From Cryphonectria parasitica EP155 (lineage: Eukaryota > Ascomycota > Sordariomycetes > Diaporthales > Cryphonectriaceae), in contig NW_024468915.1 in assembly GCF_011745365.1 (NCBI RefSeq), positions 3,326,653-3,390,652 of the forward strand: DNA of 64,000 nt. The letters run 5' to 3'. Below are positions 11,208-23,537 of the stretch, piece by piece. The position numbers and the translations under genes are program-made. Numbering within the stretch: the stretch's first letter is position 1; each line of letters begins with the position of its first letter. The notes beneath the pieces are model-generated. The model was not told the origin of the DNA. It made no database searches and was given only the letters and a program-made list of their open reading frames with translations.

Positions 11208-14153
11208 ATGGACCAGCCGCCAGCACCCGACCTTGGGCAATCACCACCATCACGTAATATCACAAAAACACCACGGCCCGTCCATACCACTGCAGTAGAT
11301 GGCTCCTGGCAGCAGCTGCGGGACCGACGGCGAGAGAAGCTTCAATTGTCATGTTCTTTCTGTCGAAGCCGCAAGTATGTCAGTCCCTATCATCGCCTGC
11401 TCCATCTATCCACGCTCTTCTTCTTATTGTTCACGACTATACACAGGGTAAAATGTGACCGTCAATTGCCATGCAACACCTGCAAGACCAGGGGAATTAG
11501 CCTTTCATGCACCTACCCGTCAATGTTGGGCAGTGACTCGAGTACGCCACGCAAGATCAACAAAATTAATAACAACGATAATATCAGCGTGTGCGAGCGC
11601 ATCCATCGGCTCGAGACACTTGTGCGCTCTCTGATGCAGCAGCAGGGACTGCTACGGAATTGTCCCGATGTTGTCACAGCAACGCCCAAGATAGGCCCGA
11701 CGACAACCTTGGAAAATCCTCGGCCTCAACAAGTCCTTGAAGATACATGCAGTGCTAGAGTATCCCCGGCATCAACAGCACCAGCAGCTGTGGCCGAGGA
11801 CGACAGTTTCAGTGTCTCGATGAGAAACGTGTCGCTCTCGCCCAGCCGCACACCCTCCGAGTCTGGGAGTATGCTTCGGTACACGCATGGTGCAACTTAC
11901 GTGGGAAATGTGCACTGGGCAGCGGTGCTTGAGAGCATCTCGGAGCTGAGAGAACACTACGAGGAGAGAGAAGGGGCCAGTATGACGATGCCTACCGGTA
12001 CGAGCAGCAACTACATGTCGCATACCTCAAGTGCCGGCCCTCGGCTATTATATGCGCCTGTGCAAGCTACCAAAGCTGAGATTTTGACCTCAATACCATC
12101 TCGGCAAGTGGTGGACCGTATGGTAACGCGCTACTTCAATACGCAATATAATGTATCGCTACCTGTGCTTCATAGGGGTCGTTTTCTCCGAGAGGTTAGA
12201 TACATGTTTTCCTCTCTCCTCTCCCTAGAAAATGCACCTTACTGTCAGCCCCAGAATTCCACCCATTCTCATCCCCTTTACCTTCCTCTTCCTACTTTTC
12301 TGCCTCAGATGTCTGACGCATATACACATTTGGCCATAACCAACAGTACGAAAAGTTCTGGCAAGCCCCAGCTTCGGCATCCATGCTATGGATCGGCCTT
12401 CTATTTAGCATCATGGCACTTGGCACCCATTTACAGGTATGTGTAAAGGACTGAAAACCCCCTTCTAATCTTTTCAAGATGGAATAAGTAAAATAAGGGT
12501 AAGAATTTTTAAGCTCATACATATTTATAGTTGTGTACAGATGACCAGCCAAGCTCTGACATAACAGCTCGTGCCTATGTCTTTCGTGAGAGGACTATCC
12601 ACTGTCTTCGTCTTGGCCAGTTTACCCGAGGAAAAGAGGATGTTCTTGAAACGATGCTCAATTATCTCTTTCTCGAGATCTTACTGTGTAAGGACGCCGA
12701 CAATGGGCTCTGGCTCGTGTTAGGCATGATCGTACAACTCGCCCTGAGTCTAGGATACCACAGGGACGCCAAAAACTTCTCCAGGTCCAAAATTTCGCCA
12801 TTCGCCGGTGAAATGCGACGCCGTGTCTGGGCTGTTATCGTGCAGACAGATCTGCGGCTGTCAAGCCAGATAGGCTTGCCACGCCTTCTCAAGCTACACC
12901 AATGCGATACAGCCGACCCTCACAACTTGCTCGATACGGACTTTGACGAGACTACTGTCGAGCTTCCACCCTCTAGGCCCGAAAGTGAAGTAACGCCGGT
13001 GCTCTATGTGTTAGCAAAGAACAGAATCGACCGCCTAAGCGACCTGATTAGCAGTTACGTGAATATGGCTGACAACGGGGAGCATGCGTATGCCGAGACG
13101 ATCGAGCTGGACCGAAAGCTGCAACAAGGAATAACCTCACTGCCTGCCATTTTCCAGTGGCAACCTGTGACTGTCAGTCAGTCCATGATGCTGTCGCCAC
13201 AGATTATTGCGCACCGCGTGTTGTTTCATCTCTCCAAGCAGCGTCTCACGATCTGGCTCCACCGGAGATACCTCGAACCTCCCTATGTCGACGCTCAGTA
13301 TAGATACTCACGGAATGCCTGTGTTCAGGCTGCTATGGAGATTCTCCAGCTCCAGAAACTGATAGACGAAGAAACGTATCCAGACGGGCTGTTGTACTCG
13401 GTGCGATTCCTGGTCGTCACATCACTCGCGCAGTTTGTCTTCCTCTTGGGCATGAGTATTCTCAGCTATTATCTACAGCTGCTCAAAATCCAGCCTGATG
13501 CTGCGTCCTTACAGAATGAGCCGGATGAGAACAGGAAAAAAGATGAGAACGAGAAAGAAATGGTCATCGACCAGGACCAGGACGCACGAGTCGCCAGAAT
13601 CTACAGCCTGCTGCGCGACTCACACTCAATATGGCTGCGGTCGGGTAGCGTATCACGGGAAGCCCGGAAAGCGGCTAAGCATTTGAGCCTTGTACTGGGT
13701 CTGCGGGAACAAGAAGAAGATTTGAGCAGCGTGACAACGACGACGACCGGCGAGAACATTGTTGCGGCTGCTGCGGAAGCTACCGCCGCCGCCGCCGCTA
13801 CTACCTCCACCACGATGTCTCCTACCTCATTTCCCCTCAACTTCATGGCATCTCAAGATACCCCCTTCTCGTCGCCGTGCGACCAGGTCTCGTGGGATGC
13901 TTATCAAGGTACGGAAAAGACCTGATCGTATATTCCTTGATGATTGAATCACACAACTCTGTCCACACTGGATACTGGCTCTTTTCCTTACATACTTGAA
14001 CATTATAGAATGCCTCGCCAACTAATTGTTTTCTGCACAGCACCAATCAGTGGAGAATTCGAAAACCCACCTTCTTTTGCTCCGTCTTTCTCGGTGGACG
14101 TCTCAATGGCGGACCTGCTCATGCAGAACAGCACTGACTGGATGAGTGGATAA
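11208..14153 (+). CDS. Zn2Cys6 fungal-specific transcription factor
   Basis: Five exons: 11208-11374, 11447-12194, 12347-12436, 12531-13908, 14041-14153; 2496 nt, 831 residues. The zinc cluster is at residues 49-77 (Cys 49, 52, 59, 65, 68, 77; C-x2-C-x6-C-x5-C-x2-C-x8-C) and is interrupted by intron 1 in the usual place, just before VKCD. A leucine-containing linker (ERIHRLETLVRSLMQQQ) probably forms the dimerising coiled coil. The middle region from about residue 260 (FLREYEKFWQ, LWIGLLFSIMALGTHLQ, LVLGMIVQLALSLGYHRD, RRRVWAVIVQTD) matches the Fungal_trans middle homology domain. The C-terminal part has a low-complexity Ala/Thr run encoded by a GCC-type microsatellite at about 13770-13815, then an acidic tail typical of activators. 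It is a nuclear DNA-binding regulator; its closeness to the MFS gene downstream on the same strand suggests that gene as a target. Confidence 0.92.
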
Positions 14154-15533
14154 TGTTAGTGTTAGTAGCTGTGCCATTTATTCCATTATTCTCCACCCAC
14201 GTATTAATGATTAGCTTATTTCTACCCTGATTCCTTTCTTTGTCTAGACCTCATATGAAACCTCGGACACGTCAAGAGAACTAGGCTCAACAGCAATTGT
14301 TGCTTTCACATTCGTTTAATTAATTTTATACTGCCTCTGTGTCTCATAGACACGTGCACAGTCATAATTACTTCTTGGTTCCCTGTCGTCTGCAACGGGC
14401 TTTGAGTTGTGCTGCTGCGAGAGTATGAGAATATCGCTGATTGGATAGTCGTGAATACTTGCGTTCGCACTGCCTGTACCATTCTTTCGATTGCTTTTTA
14501 CATGTCTGGTACCAGAGCGGTGGGTTTCGGGACGGCTGCCGTGTCATTTTGCATGACGACAGAAGCATTGTACGTCGGGATGCTGTCGTCATCGAAAGGC
14601 TCCCTTGATGTCGACTATCGAGGTGCTGCAGCGGCAGTCGTTCTCGTAACCTGCTGTGTCCATGACTGCTGCATCTCAAATTGACCCCCAGCATTCTTGT
14701 TCGGGGATTGCGTCGCTCGACGGTCCGGGCGGTCAGCACAGGCGGTGATGCGACACGGCTTTAGCCCGGCGTGTCACTGCCACATTCTGTTGTGTGGTGA
14801 CGTCGTGCAGCCACGAGGCCAGGGCGTCCCGTGTAGCCTGATGAGAGTCCCGTGAGAAGTGGACATGAATTTGTGCAGCCTCCGTGGTCGAGTGACATAT
14901 TCAATAGACAACCAAATCTTTTCCACACAGTAATAATTGAAGCGGCAGTCTTCAATAGGAATCTAATATCTAGTAATTGCAAGAGGAGAAGGAGGGGGGG
15001 CCGGGGCGGGGATGAAATTTGCAACGGACCCAATTCGGAGCGTTCGACGGAGCAACAACGGAGACAAGTCCGGGTTGGTAAGAAAAGAAGAGTTGCCGGA
15101 TGCAAGGACGGAGCAAGAGACGGGGCAAAAGATTGAGCCCACATTTCATCAGATATGGACTCAAGATTATAGACACTGATCAATGATGCTCTCTGCGTGT
15201 TTTCGTTCATTCGGACCTATCTCGGACTCGCCACCTTATTCAAACTCCCGCTAATCTTCTGATGTTGACCTTACACCTGGTAACAGCATGCTCTAGTCTT
15301 TAAATGACTGGTTTGGGATGCACGCATTGCTCTTTTTTGTTTTGTTTTCTTATATATGTTCTCCCTTTCTTTTGCTGTGCAACAACTCACTATTCCACTT
15401 GTTCTGAGAAGCATACAGCAACGCATTCAAGCAAACTGAACCTGTACAACAACTGTACGACAACAAAGTTATGCGATGCACCATCTCTATATTTCTCTCT
15501 AACAACCAGACAAGGCCATAAGGACAGCCTAAT
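14154..15533. other. Intergenic region upstream of the MFS gene
   Basis: About 1.4 kb between the Zn2Cys6 gene and the MFS transporter. No gene is supported. The final 200 bases include TATATATG near 15352 followed by a CT-rich stretch and a CAAC-rich leader, consistent with the MFS core promoter. Confidence 0.5.
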
Positions 15534-17257
15534 ATGCCAATAACAACAAAAACCACAACTCCTTCAACAAGCATGAACGAAGCCAGCAGGAAGCCCGTCG
15601 ATGCTCCTGACAAAGACGCAGAGAAGGACGCTGCTGCTGCAATTGCTGCTGCTCCTTCAGCCGACTCCGATCTAGTCGACTGGGATGGGCCCAACGACCC
15701 TGAAAACCCACGAAACTGGTCCCAAAGCCTCAAGACAGCCCATGTGGCACTTCTCAGTCTGTCGGTGTTATATGCCAACTTGGCCACCACCATGTTTGCC
15801 CCAGGGGCCGCGTTTATGCAGCGGGACTTTGGTTTCACAAGCAGCACCGTCGAGGTCTTGACAATCACGATTGCTTCGCTGGGATTTGCCATCGGTCAGC
15901 TCTTCGCCGGCCCGCTATCCGAGGTCTTTGGCCGCTCACCCATCTATCGTGTGAGCTCTATCCTCTACATGGGATTCACTGCTGGCTGCGCCCGCAGTAC
16001 CCACATCGCCGAATTCCTCGTTTTTCGCTGGTGCACAGGCTTCTCGGCTGCCTCTTATATGTCCACTGGAGGCGGCACAATCGCTGACCTTCTCCCCAAG
16101 GAGAAGCGTGGCGGGGCCATGGCCTTGTACACCGCTGGCCCGGTTCTCGGCCCCGTATGTCTCGCTCTATCAAATACATGGAATTACAACCCTTTCATTC
16201 TCTTTGCCCCTCCCCCTTCTTCCCTCTAGCACTAAGTCTTGGGCATAATTAAAGGAAAACAAAGAAAATTCCACTGGGCTAACTGGTAATCATCTAGGTT
16301 ATTGGTCCGATCATCGGGGGTTTCGTCACCCAGGATCTGAGCTGGAGGTGGTGTTTTTACCTTATTCTGATGCTAGTAAGAATAATTCTTGAGTGGTAAA
16401 ACTTGAAAAAGCTTGACTGACACTATAACCAAACCCAGTCCGGAGTTATCAACCTAGCAGCTTTCTTTGTCATGCGAGAGACAAGTTCTCTTGTCCTCCT
16501 CAAACGCAAGGCGGCCCGCCTTCGCAAAGAGACAGGCAACGAAAATCTGCGGGCCGTGGGTGACATGCAGCTCCCGGCCCGCGTGCTGATCCTCAACGCC
16601 CTATACCGCCCAGTCAGGCTTCTCGTGCTGTCGCCCATAGTGGGCTTGACGGCCATTTACCTGGGCTTCGTCTTTGGCGTCGTCATGCTCCTCTACGCCA
16701 CCTTTCCGGAAGTCTTTGAGAACACCTACGGCTGGAGTGTCGGGGTCTCGGGGCTGGCTTACATTGGCCTCGGGATTGGATCCGTGTTCGGCATGTTTCT
16801 GTTTGCCAAGTTCAGCGACCGCCTGCTGCATACCAAAAATGGTACTATATACCGCCCGGAGCAACGGCTGATCCTCATGATGTGGGTCGCCCCCGTGGTC
16901 CCCGTCGGCATGTTCCTGTACGGCTGGGCGGCCAAGTACAAGCTGCACTGGATTGTGCCCATCATTGGTACGACAATCGCAGCACCGGGCGGTATTATTA
17001 TCACCTCAGGGTCACAGATCTACATGATCGACGTCTTTGGACCACAGGCCGCCGCGTCTGCCCTGGCTGCTGTCACTCTTCTGCGCAACCTGATGGGCTG
17101 CTTCCTACCCCTTGCCGCCCCGGCCCTCTATGACAATCTCGGTCTGGGCTGGGGAAACAGCGTGTTGGCCTTCATCACCTTGGCTTTTGTGCCGGTGCCT
17201 TTCTTGTTTTACAAATGGGGTGAGTGGTTGCGCGAAAGTTTTCCCGTTAAGATTTAG
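15534..17257 (+). CDS. Major facilitator superfamily transporter, DHA1 (drug:H+ antiporter) type
   Basis: Three exons: 15534-16154, 16298-16375, 16439-17257; 505 residues, all introns in phase 0. The N-terminal cytoplasmic tail ends with PNDPENPRNWS, a motif typical of fungal DHA1 exporters. Next come TM helices with the MFS signature loop between TM2 and TM3 (GPLSEVFGRSPIYR), SWRWCFYLILM at the end of the first half, a hydrophilic central loop (about residues 240-290) and a second set of six helices. Such proteins export drugs, toxins or secondary metabolites by proton antiport in the plasma membrane; the substrate cannot be read from sequence. It lies 1.4 kb downstream of, and on the same strand as, the Zn2Cys6 gene. 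An (AT)n tract follows the stop almost directly. Confidence 0.92.
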
Positions 17258-17259
17258 TC

Positions 17260-17287
17260 ATATATATATATATATATATATATATAT
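17260..17287. repeat. (AT)n microsatellite in the MFS 3' flank
   Basis: About 28 bases of alternating A and T beginning three bases after the MFS stop codon. It probably lies in the 3' UTR and is likely to be length-variable between isolates. Confidence 0.9.
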
Positions 17288-18165
17288 CAACAGACAGTTG
17301 AATGGCTGCATAAACATATAGAAGCATAGACATGAAAACTGCACAATGTCTGGATGAGATGTTGATTTGCTACTAAGTTCAAAGTTTTTTAAGGAAAAGC
17401 GTGAAAGAAACAGTGAATCAAAGCACGCTGCCAATTGCCTGTCTACTATAGTATATATCGAAGTTAATCCGAACTAGTCCTAACTAAGTTACCATGCCTG
17501 CTGACCCACTGTCTCTCCATTAAATGCTCAAAGCCAGTGAGTCAGCTAGGCCTCACATTCACTGAAGCTCTATAGCTACTATCACACGTATGCTTGATAA
17601 GCTATGATAAACACGTAATTTAATGATATGAAGCTGTAGGGTGTTGAGGTTGAAACGGACGGCCTTCATATTTTCTGTATCTTTTTGCTCTGATAATACG
17701 TTATCACACAGCTTCCCAACAGGAACTCATTATTATAAAGACATAATCGAGAAGCCTTTTTTGCGAGTGCCTTCATTAGCGTTTATGTTAGCTTAACTTG
17801 TATTCTAACACGGAATGTTTCCCAAAAACGAGCAGCTACGCTAGATCATTAGCAAGCAGCTTATATAAGAAGTTTGCAACACTGGTACAATGGGATTCGA
17901 AGTTTATAGCAACGGGGTTGATTCAGTAGCCACTGATAATGAAAACGTATTAACTAAGATGAATGAATTGGATTTAGAATGGAAAGTAGTGTAGCTATAT
18001 ACAGGTATAAAGCCAAAGAAGATAAAAAGAGCTAAAAGCTGAGAGCTTCCTCGCTTGAATATCAGATTGGATCAAATCTTTCCAATCCGATTGTACCTCC
18101 TGAGTTTCATTTAAATAGCAAGAGGATCTCCAATGGCTGTCCTCCCAGATCTTGATGAATTGCCA
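17288..18165. other. Intergenic region between convergent MFS and pectate lyase genes
   Basis: About 0.9 kb of AT-rich sequence holding the two 3' flanks. No gene, RNA or repeat is recognised. Confidence 0.5.
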
Positions 18166-19323
18166 TTACTTGGAGGAAGTAACATCACTGCTGTAAATGC
18201 AGTAAGTTCCATCACTGCCTGATGCAATTTCCGTGGGCTCATCACCAGAATCATTTCCCTCATAGGTAACACAGATATCATCCACCTCAGTCGCAACTGT
18301 GTTTGTGATAGTAGCCGAATCACCGTAATTCTCGTTGATACCCGCCAGCTCGCTGCCCGTAGTCGCGGTCACACCGTCAATGATAACGTGGCGTTCGTAC
18401 ATAGAGTCGCAGTTGCCGCAGGAGCGGTAGAGTTTGCCGAAGGTGTCAACAGTGAAATCGGAGATGGAAATTGTGCCAGCGCCGTTATGTTGGATAACTT
18501 TGTCGTCGGCGTTGAAAGCACCGCCACCGTTGATGTAGGTCGTTTCACCAGCGTCTTGCTCTTTGACAGTGAAGGCATCTTCGCAGACGGCGGACCACCA
18601 GACATTGGTGAGGGTGCAGGCGCTATCACAAGATTATTAGTAGATAATAAGCAGAATCAATATTGGAATGCCTTACCCCTCGCAGTGAACACCTTCAATC
18701 TGATTGGGGCCGATGATGACATTGGAGAGAGAACCGCCGTTCTCGATGATAAACACAGCATCGCTATCACCGCCTTCATCCTGACCAGTGCAGCTGACGC
18801 CACGATCATACATAAACATGCCACCGTCGAAAGAATCACCGGCAGCAATGGTCTGGGTAGCATCCAAGACAGAGCTTCCAGAAGAAGCAGGAAGGCTGCC
18901 CCCGGAAGTCAAAGTAGAGTCGGAAGTGGAAGCGCTTGCGGTAACGGTAGGACTGGCGGAGCTGGTATTGCTGGAGGCGCTGCGTCCAGTAGCGGTAGGA
19001 GTAGCAGTGGCATAGTTGCTAGTGGTAGAGGCGGAAGAGTCATCGCTAGAGTCAGAGTCATCCTCTTCATCGTCGTCGTCGTCGGCATCGTCGTCGTCGG
19101 TGCTAGCGACGTTAGAACCGCCCCAGGTACCGAAGGAGTGTCCGCCATATCCGCCCCAGCGCTTTTCAAGGCTCATGGCATTATGAGCAGCACTAGACAG
19201 GCCGGTGGAGTAACGGCGCAGGACTCCAGATTTACGAGCGTTAAGCGCGTTATTCTGGCTAGGGGCGGCAGAAGCTCCAATAGCGAAGGCCGCAATAGCG
19301 ACAGAGACGACTTGAATTCTCAT
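18166..19323 (-). CDS. Secreted pectate lyase, polysaccharide lyase family 3, with acidic linker
   Basis: Exon 1 is 19323-18677 and exon 2 is 18622-18166, with a 54-bp intron 18623-18676 (GTAAGG...TAG) in phase 2; 367 residues. The ATG at 19323 starts a signal peptide ([16 protein letters not shown], cleavage near residue 20). A Lys-Arg pair at residues 54-55 could be a Kex2-type site. Residues about 75-145 form an unusual linker: an Asp/Glu run (about 76-95) then a Ser/Thr/Ala-rich stretch. The PL3 catalytic domain fills about 145-367 and carries family hallmarks such as [50 protein letters not shown] and ERHVIIDGV. The enzyme cleaves pectate by Ca2+-dependent beta-elimination outside the cell. 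Most fungal PL3 enzymes are about 240 residues, so the N-terminal extension explains the extra length. Confidence 0.93.
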
Positions 19324-19545
19324 TGTGAAGAATCGGTGTGAGTGACGTGGAAGAAAAGTGAAAGAGAATGAAGAAAATAAAAACGATTGGTAGACTGATC
19401 GATGCACAGCAAACAACGAATGAAGCTTGACGAACCAGTCGTAAGATAATGAAAGTAATGAGTTGGAAGAAAAATAAAGATAGACTTGAAGATGAAGGGA
19501 AAAGTTTTGAGATCCTATAGAAACATGATCATTTATATCCTCCAC
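19324..19545 (-). promoter_or_regulatory. Pectate lyase 5' leader and TATA-like box
   Basis: Read on the minus strand, GATATAAATG at 19540-19531 is a good TATA-like element about 210 bases before the ATG, followed by a pyrimidine-rich leader (TTTCTTCATTCTC type). The position and composition suit a fungal promoter; no regulator site was assigned. Confidence 0.4.
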
Positions 19546-19801
19546 CATGTCCTAGGGACAACTCGAAACGATTCTCAACGTTTGCTAGACGCGCGTTCTA
19601 GTGTTGACTGGTCGAATCATGAAACAAAACTAGTTGCTCCAAGATAATCGAATTAATTAAACATTCACTCCTTGAGATAATACTGGTGGGGAAGATGCAG
19701 CCTGTAATGCATTACTATGGGGAACTTATTCGCGCATCTAATGATATTTGTGTGATCATAGCCTGATATGGAAGGGGTGTTTGTAACTCGGAAACGATTT
19801 A

Positions 19802-20247
19802 GTAAAATCAACCCGCCTCCTGGAGAAATCAACCCGCCCCCCACCAGCGCTATACCTAAAGTAAACAGCTATCTGAGTATACAGCTCTTCTTCATACTGT
19901 GCTAGATATCAAATACCTGGCTCTCAGCATTAGTACCAGAGCCAAGACCAGCACCACAGCAGAGGCAGAACTAGCATCACAGCAGAAGCAGGACTGGCAC
20001 TATAGCAGAGGCAGAAGCAGTACTATAGCAAAAGCAGTTGGTGCTGGTTCTGCCTCTGCTGTAGTGCTGGTCCTGTTTCTGCTATGGTGCTGGTCTTGGC
20101 TCTGGTACTATAAGTACTTACTGATAGCTAGTATAATTCAGAACATTTGTTATGAAATACAGTATTAGTATCCTGTATTATATTGTCCAAATATGGCTAG
20201 AGTAGTGGGGGGCGAGTTGATTTCTCCAGGAGGCGGGTTGATTTTAC
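19802..20247. mobile_element. 446-bp MITE with 43-bp terminal inverted repeats, TA target duplication (Tc1/mariner-like)
   Basis: The left end (19802-19844) and right end (20205-20247) are inverted copies of 43 bases with one mismatch, starting GTAAAATCAACCCGCC. A TA dinucleotide flanks each end (19800-19801 and 20248-20249), as expected for Tc1/mariner/pogo insertions. Inside, about 19930-20030 and 20040-20112 form a second imperfect hairpin made of CAGCACCACAGCAGAGGC-like repeats. No transposase is encoded, so it is a miniature non-autonomous element. Confidence 0.85.
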
Positions 20248-20249
20248 TA

Positions 20250-22384
20250 AGTCGCTCGGAAACATAGAAATGGGCCCAGGGCCCTACCAAGCCTTGGCTG
20301 AGGATGAAGTGCCTTGGCATTATTCTTGGCTTCAGCGCTCTAGGCGGTCTTACAAATTACCAAGACAATGTAAGCCAAGATAAGCAAACGTCACTATATC
20401 TTCGTATTATGATACCATCTGTGCTAATTTGATTGCTTGTATCTAAGTGCTCCAAATGTCAATGTTGCTTGGCGCTTCGAGAAGCTTGATCCTGAGATAT
20501 GAACTTTGATAGACTGGTTCTGCAATGCTGAATGCTCAATGGCTTCCGACAGTGGTACAAATAGAGCATTTCTATAGACTGTATTAAGCACTGTAACGTT
20601 CATAATTCCTGAAATATACACGGATTTCATGTTAATATGAGCAGTGTCCAATATAAGGCTCATATCTCTAGCAGGAAAAGCGAGCTATTAGTCAAAGTAG
20701 CGCGCGTTTTACACTATCTTTAAGCTTTGAAGCACTTGTCAGATAGACTTGCAAGAGCAATGTGATAAAACTTTTTCAGAGGCTCACATAGCAGTCAACT
20801 TGAGGCTTGAATAACTGAATCTATCTCTGGCTGCGCTGATGTGGCTGGATAGCTGCGAAATTGCTCAGTTAGCCGAGATCCAGCTAAATATGAGCCTTAC
20901 TAGCTTTGATAAATAAGCTGAGCAAGCTAGAAGCAGCTCGTATTCTCTTCCCTACCAATGTGCTCTTTTATCCTAAGTGCTGAGTGCTAACTGCATTTCT
21001 GCTTCTTCTTTCCCCTTATGTTTCAATAATAGCCGGGTTTAAATATTGAAATGTAACATCATAAGCTCAGGCCAACCGATGTCCGATATTTTAACAATGG
21101 CAACAGTATTTTATCCTTTTGATATTGCCATAACAGCGCTTGACCTCGCACTTCAAACTTTTTCACAACTGATGCTAGCCTTCCAGAGATAATATACACT
21201 CCTCGCTCGCCACTCAATATAAATCCAGCTTCATCTCGTATGCTTTTATGAACTTCATTCACATTTTAGGGTCAAAGCTTATGAAATCTAACTTGATCTC
21301 CTGCTCAGGCCCACCACGACGCATCGCACTCCAAGCGCATGGCTTCAATAGCTCCGACTCGTCCTCGTAGCTCTGCTGCCGTGCCGCTTCGCAAAGTGGA
21401 TACAGTGCTATTATACTGCTACAGCCTTGACTTGCATTCGCAAAGTGCAATAGTGCTGCATTGTGGCGTCACGCAGCACTTCCTAGACTCAACTTTTGCT
21501 GGCTACGTCTACCGCCGGGGCGGGTTGTTCCACGAAGGCCCGCGCAACTAGGGAAACGGCCTGTACTCACTGCACGCGACCGCGTGCAAAGTTTCCAACA
21601 GAGACTTTCTCCCAGGCAGGCTGAATTTCACTGTCAGCCATGTACAATGTAAGGAGCATAGAAAGATGTGCAGTGGCTCAGGCGGTGACTAGCTACCCCT
21701 AGTAGAGGCTGGACCAAGTGTCTCCGCCTCAATAACTTAACGCTTCAGGAGTCCGACAATAGGCATGCATAATTCCGATGCGAAGAAGGACGAGAGGACT
21801 TGCCTTCCGAATATGATATCTCTCCGGATTCGCTAGAAATACAACAAATGTTTCCATCAATCTTTGCACTAGCATACAAAGGTAGCGTAAACGACATGAG
21901 TGTGCAGCGTGTGCGCATTCAAACTATCGAGTATGGTATAATTATACATCTCTAATAATAAATCATTCGCAGTTACAACAAACTAGGTGTCTTGATAGCT
22001 ATATATATTTTGCTTTTTCTTTTCTTCAAGAATAAGGGTTCTCCTCACTGTTAAAGAACAACGCATATCTTTCTTTGTACTTATTCGTATGATCGCAGGA
22101 ATCGGCTCAGACCTCGCTCCAGTTTCAGTTTCATTCCCAAAAAGCATAATACAGCCAATTGCTCGGTCTGCACTCCAGTGCTCTATTATCTGCACTTGAA
22201 TATTTCTATTTTGCTACATAGACTCGTATAATGATCAACGACCTTAGTTGAGCAGTATATCTTTCATTATAATTCAGCTTCTCTGATTAGTACTAGAGAA
22301 TTGTTGTTAGTCTTGCATATTCCGGAATAATGAGCTTAATAGCCAGGGTTTTGTAATGCTCTGATTGCATTCTTTGTAGCTTGC
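20250..22384. other. Intergenic AT-rich region, no supported gene
   Basis: About 2.1 kb between the MITE and a degenerate LTR. A more GC-rich island at about 21290-21620 holds short open frames on both strands without a recognisable domain; it may be gene debris. Nothing is assignable. Confidence 0.4.
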
Positions 22385-22847
22385 TGATATAACTCATTCA
22401 ACATGCAGGTTACGAAACAAGCCCTGCAAACAAAAGACCAGATATTACAACTCAACATTAGACAAAAAGCAAGGATTATGTAACCAAGAGTTAGGATTAC
22501 AAGCTCAATAACCAATCAGCAGAGAACCGTACCAATCGCACATCGGTTCTTACGGTTCAAGCTGTGAACTGCAACAGTCGATCTGCAACTCTAGCAGTTC
22601 AGAACTGAAGAGCTGGATATATAATCTCACATTTATTACCAGTAGATAGATTATTGTATATAGCTCTTTAATCATCAATCTACATATCGGATTATATATA
22701 TACTTTGATAACTTCAAAAGCAGTGAGTACTTGTATTCAGATTTCAGTTATATTTCCGTATTGCAAGCCTATACTTAGCACTGCTCTTGTTAGTATAAAC
22801 TCCTTTCAATACTTAGGAATCTTTAGACTACTACAGTACTCATTACA
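22385..22847 (+). repeat. Degenerate solo LTR of the Ty3/gypsy family
   Basis: It starts TGATATAACTCATTCAACAT and ends CAGTACTCATTACA, collinear with the better LTRs at 28470, 51806 and 55580. It contains GAACTGAAGAGCTGGATATA, the TATA region, and the conserved GCTCTTGTTAG stretch near the 3' end. No target duplication is visible. It carries its own variable cassette at about 22502-22605. The sequence downstream to about 23300 is AT-rich and only vaguely gag-like. Confidence 0.75.
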
Positions 22848-23537
22848 TCAAACTCCTACAAAGCTGGATATATCGTAAAGTTGTACTAATTACATTCCAG
22901 GAGCGCATCTTTAAGATAAGAGATTAAAGCTGTATCATTAGTAATAGAATATATCTTTTGTAGAAAATTTCGTAATTGAGAGATTAATCAAAATAACACA
23001 GATACTATAATTTCTTCGAATAGCTGAAGCATAAGATTTTGAATACGCTATGAGATTTAGCATTAGGATCTGAGTAAGCCAAGATGGTAAACCAGAACTA
23101 GAGCGCTATTGCTCTCAAGAAAAGAAACAACAGCTAGCCTAGCAATGAGCAAGAGCTCATGCAAACCAAGCATTCCAGTATAAATAACAACAGAAAATCT
23201 AAAGCTATACGAGCATAAGCACAGGATGCTTAAGACATATCCAAAGAGTTCAAAAGAAAAATAAGAAGAGAAGTTGCTTACTTGTTATTATCTGATTGCG
23301 AAAATCTAAAGTAAGTAGTATTCTTATATGCATAAGGATTTATACTCTGCTCTACTCAATGTTCCAAGGATTATCACACTGGCTCCTACAACAATAGGTT
23401 ATCATTTCCAGCTCCTCTCTTTTTTTCCCCTTACCTTCTGCAGTGGTTTGGAATGATTATTAGCATGCACTATTAGCTACTAAATTACTAATTGAATACT
23501 ATAGAGCTCCGTAAGCAAGCTTACTCTGGTTGCGAGC
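22848..23537. other. AT-rich degenerate sequence between two LTRs
   Basis: A stretch at about 23030-23160 (repeated CTAG/CAAGAG-like codons) weakly resembles the start of the gypsy gag region, but I could not align it with confidence. No gene. Confidence 0.3.

Noticed and set aside
18388..19341. 317-codon plus-strand frame opposite the pectate lyase
   Set aside because: It is the complement of the PL3 gene, whose family motifs, signal peptide and intron are clear on the minus strand.
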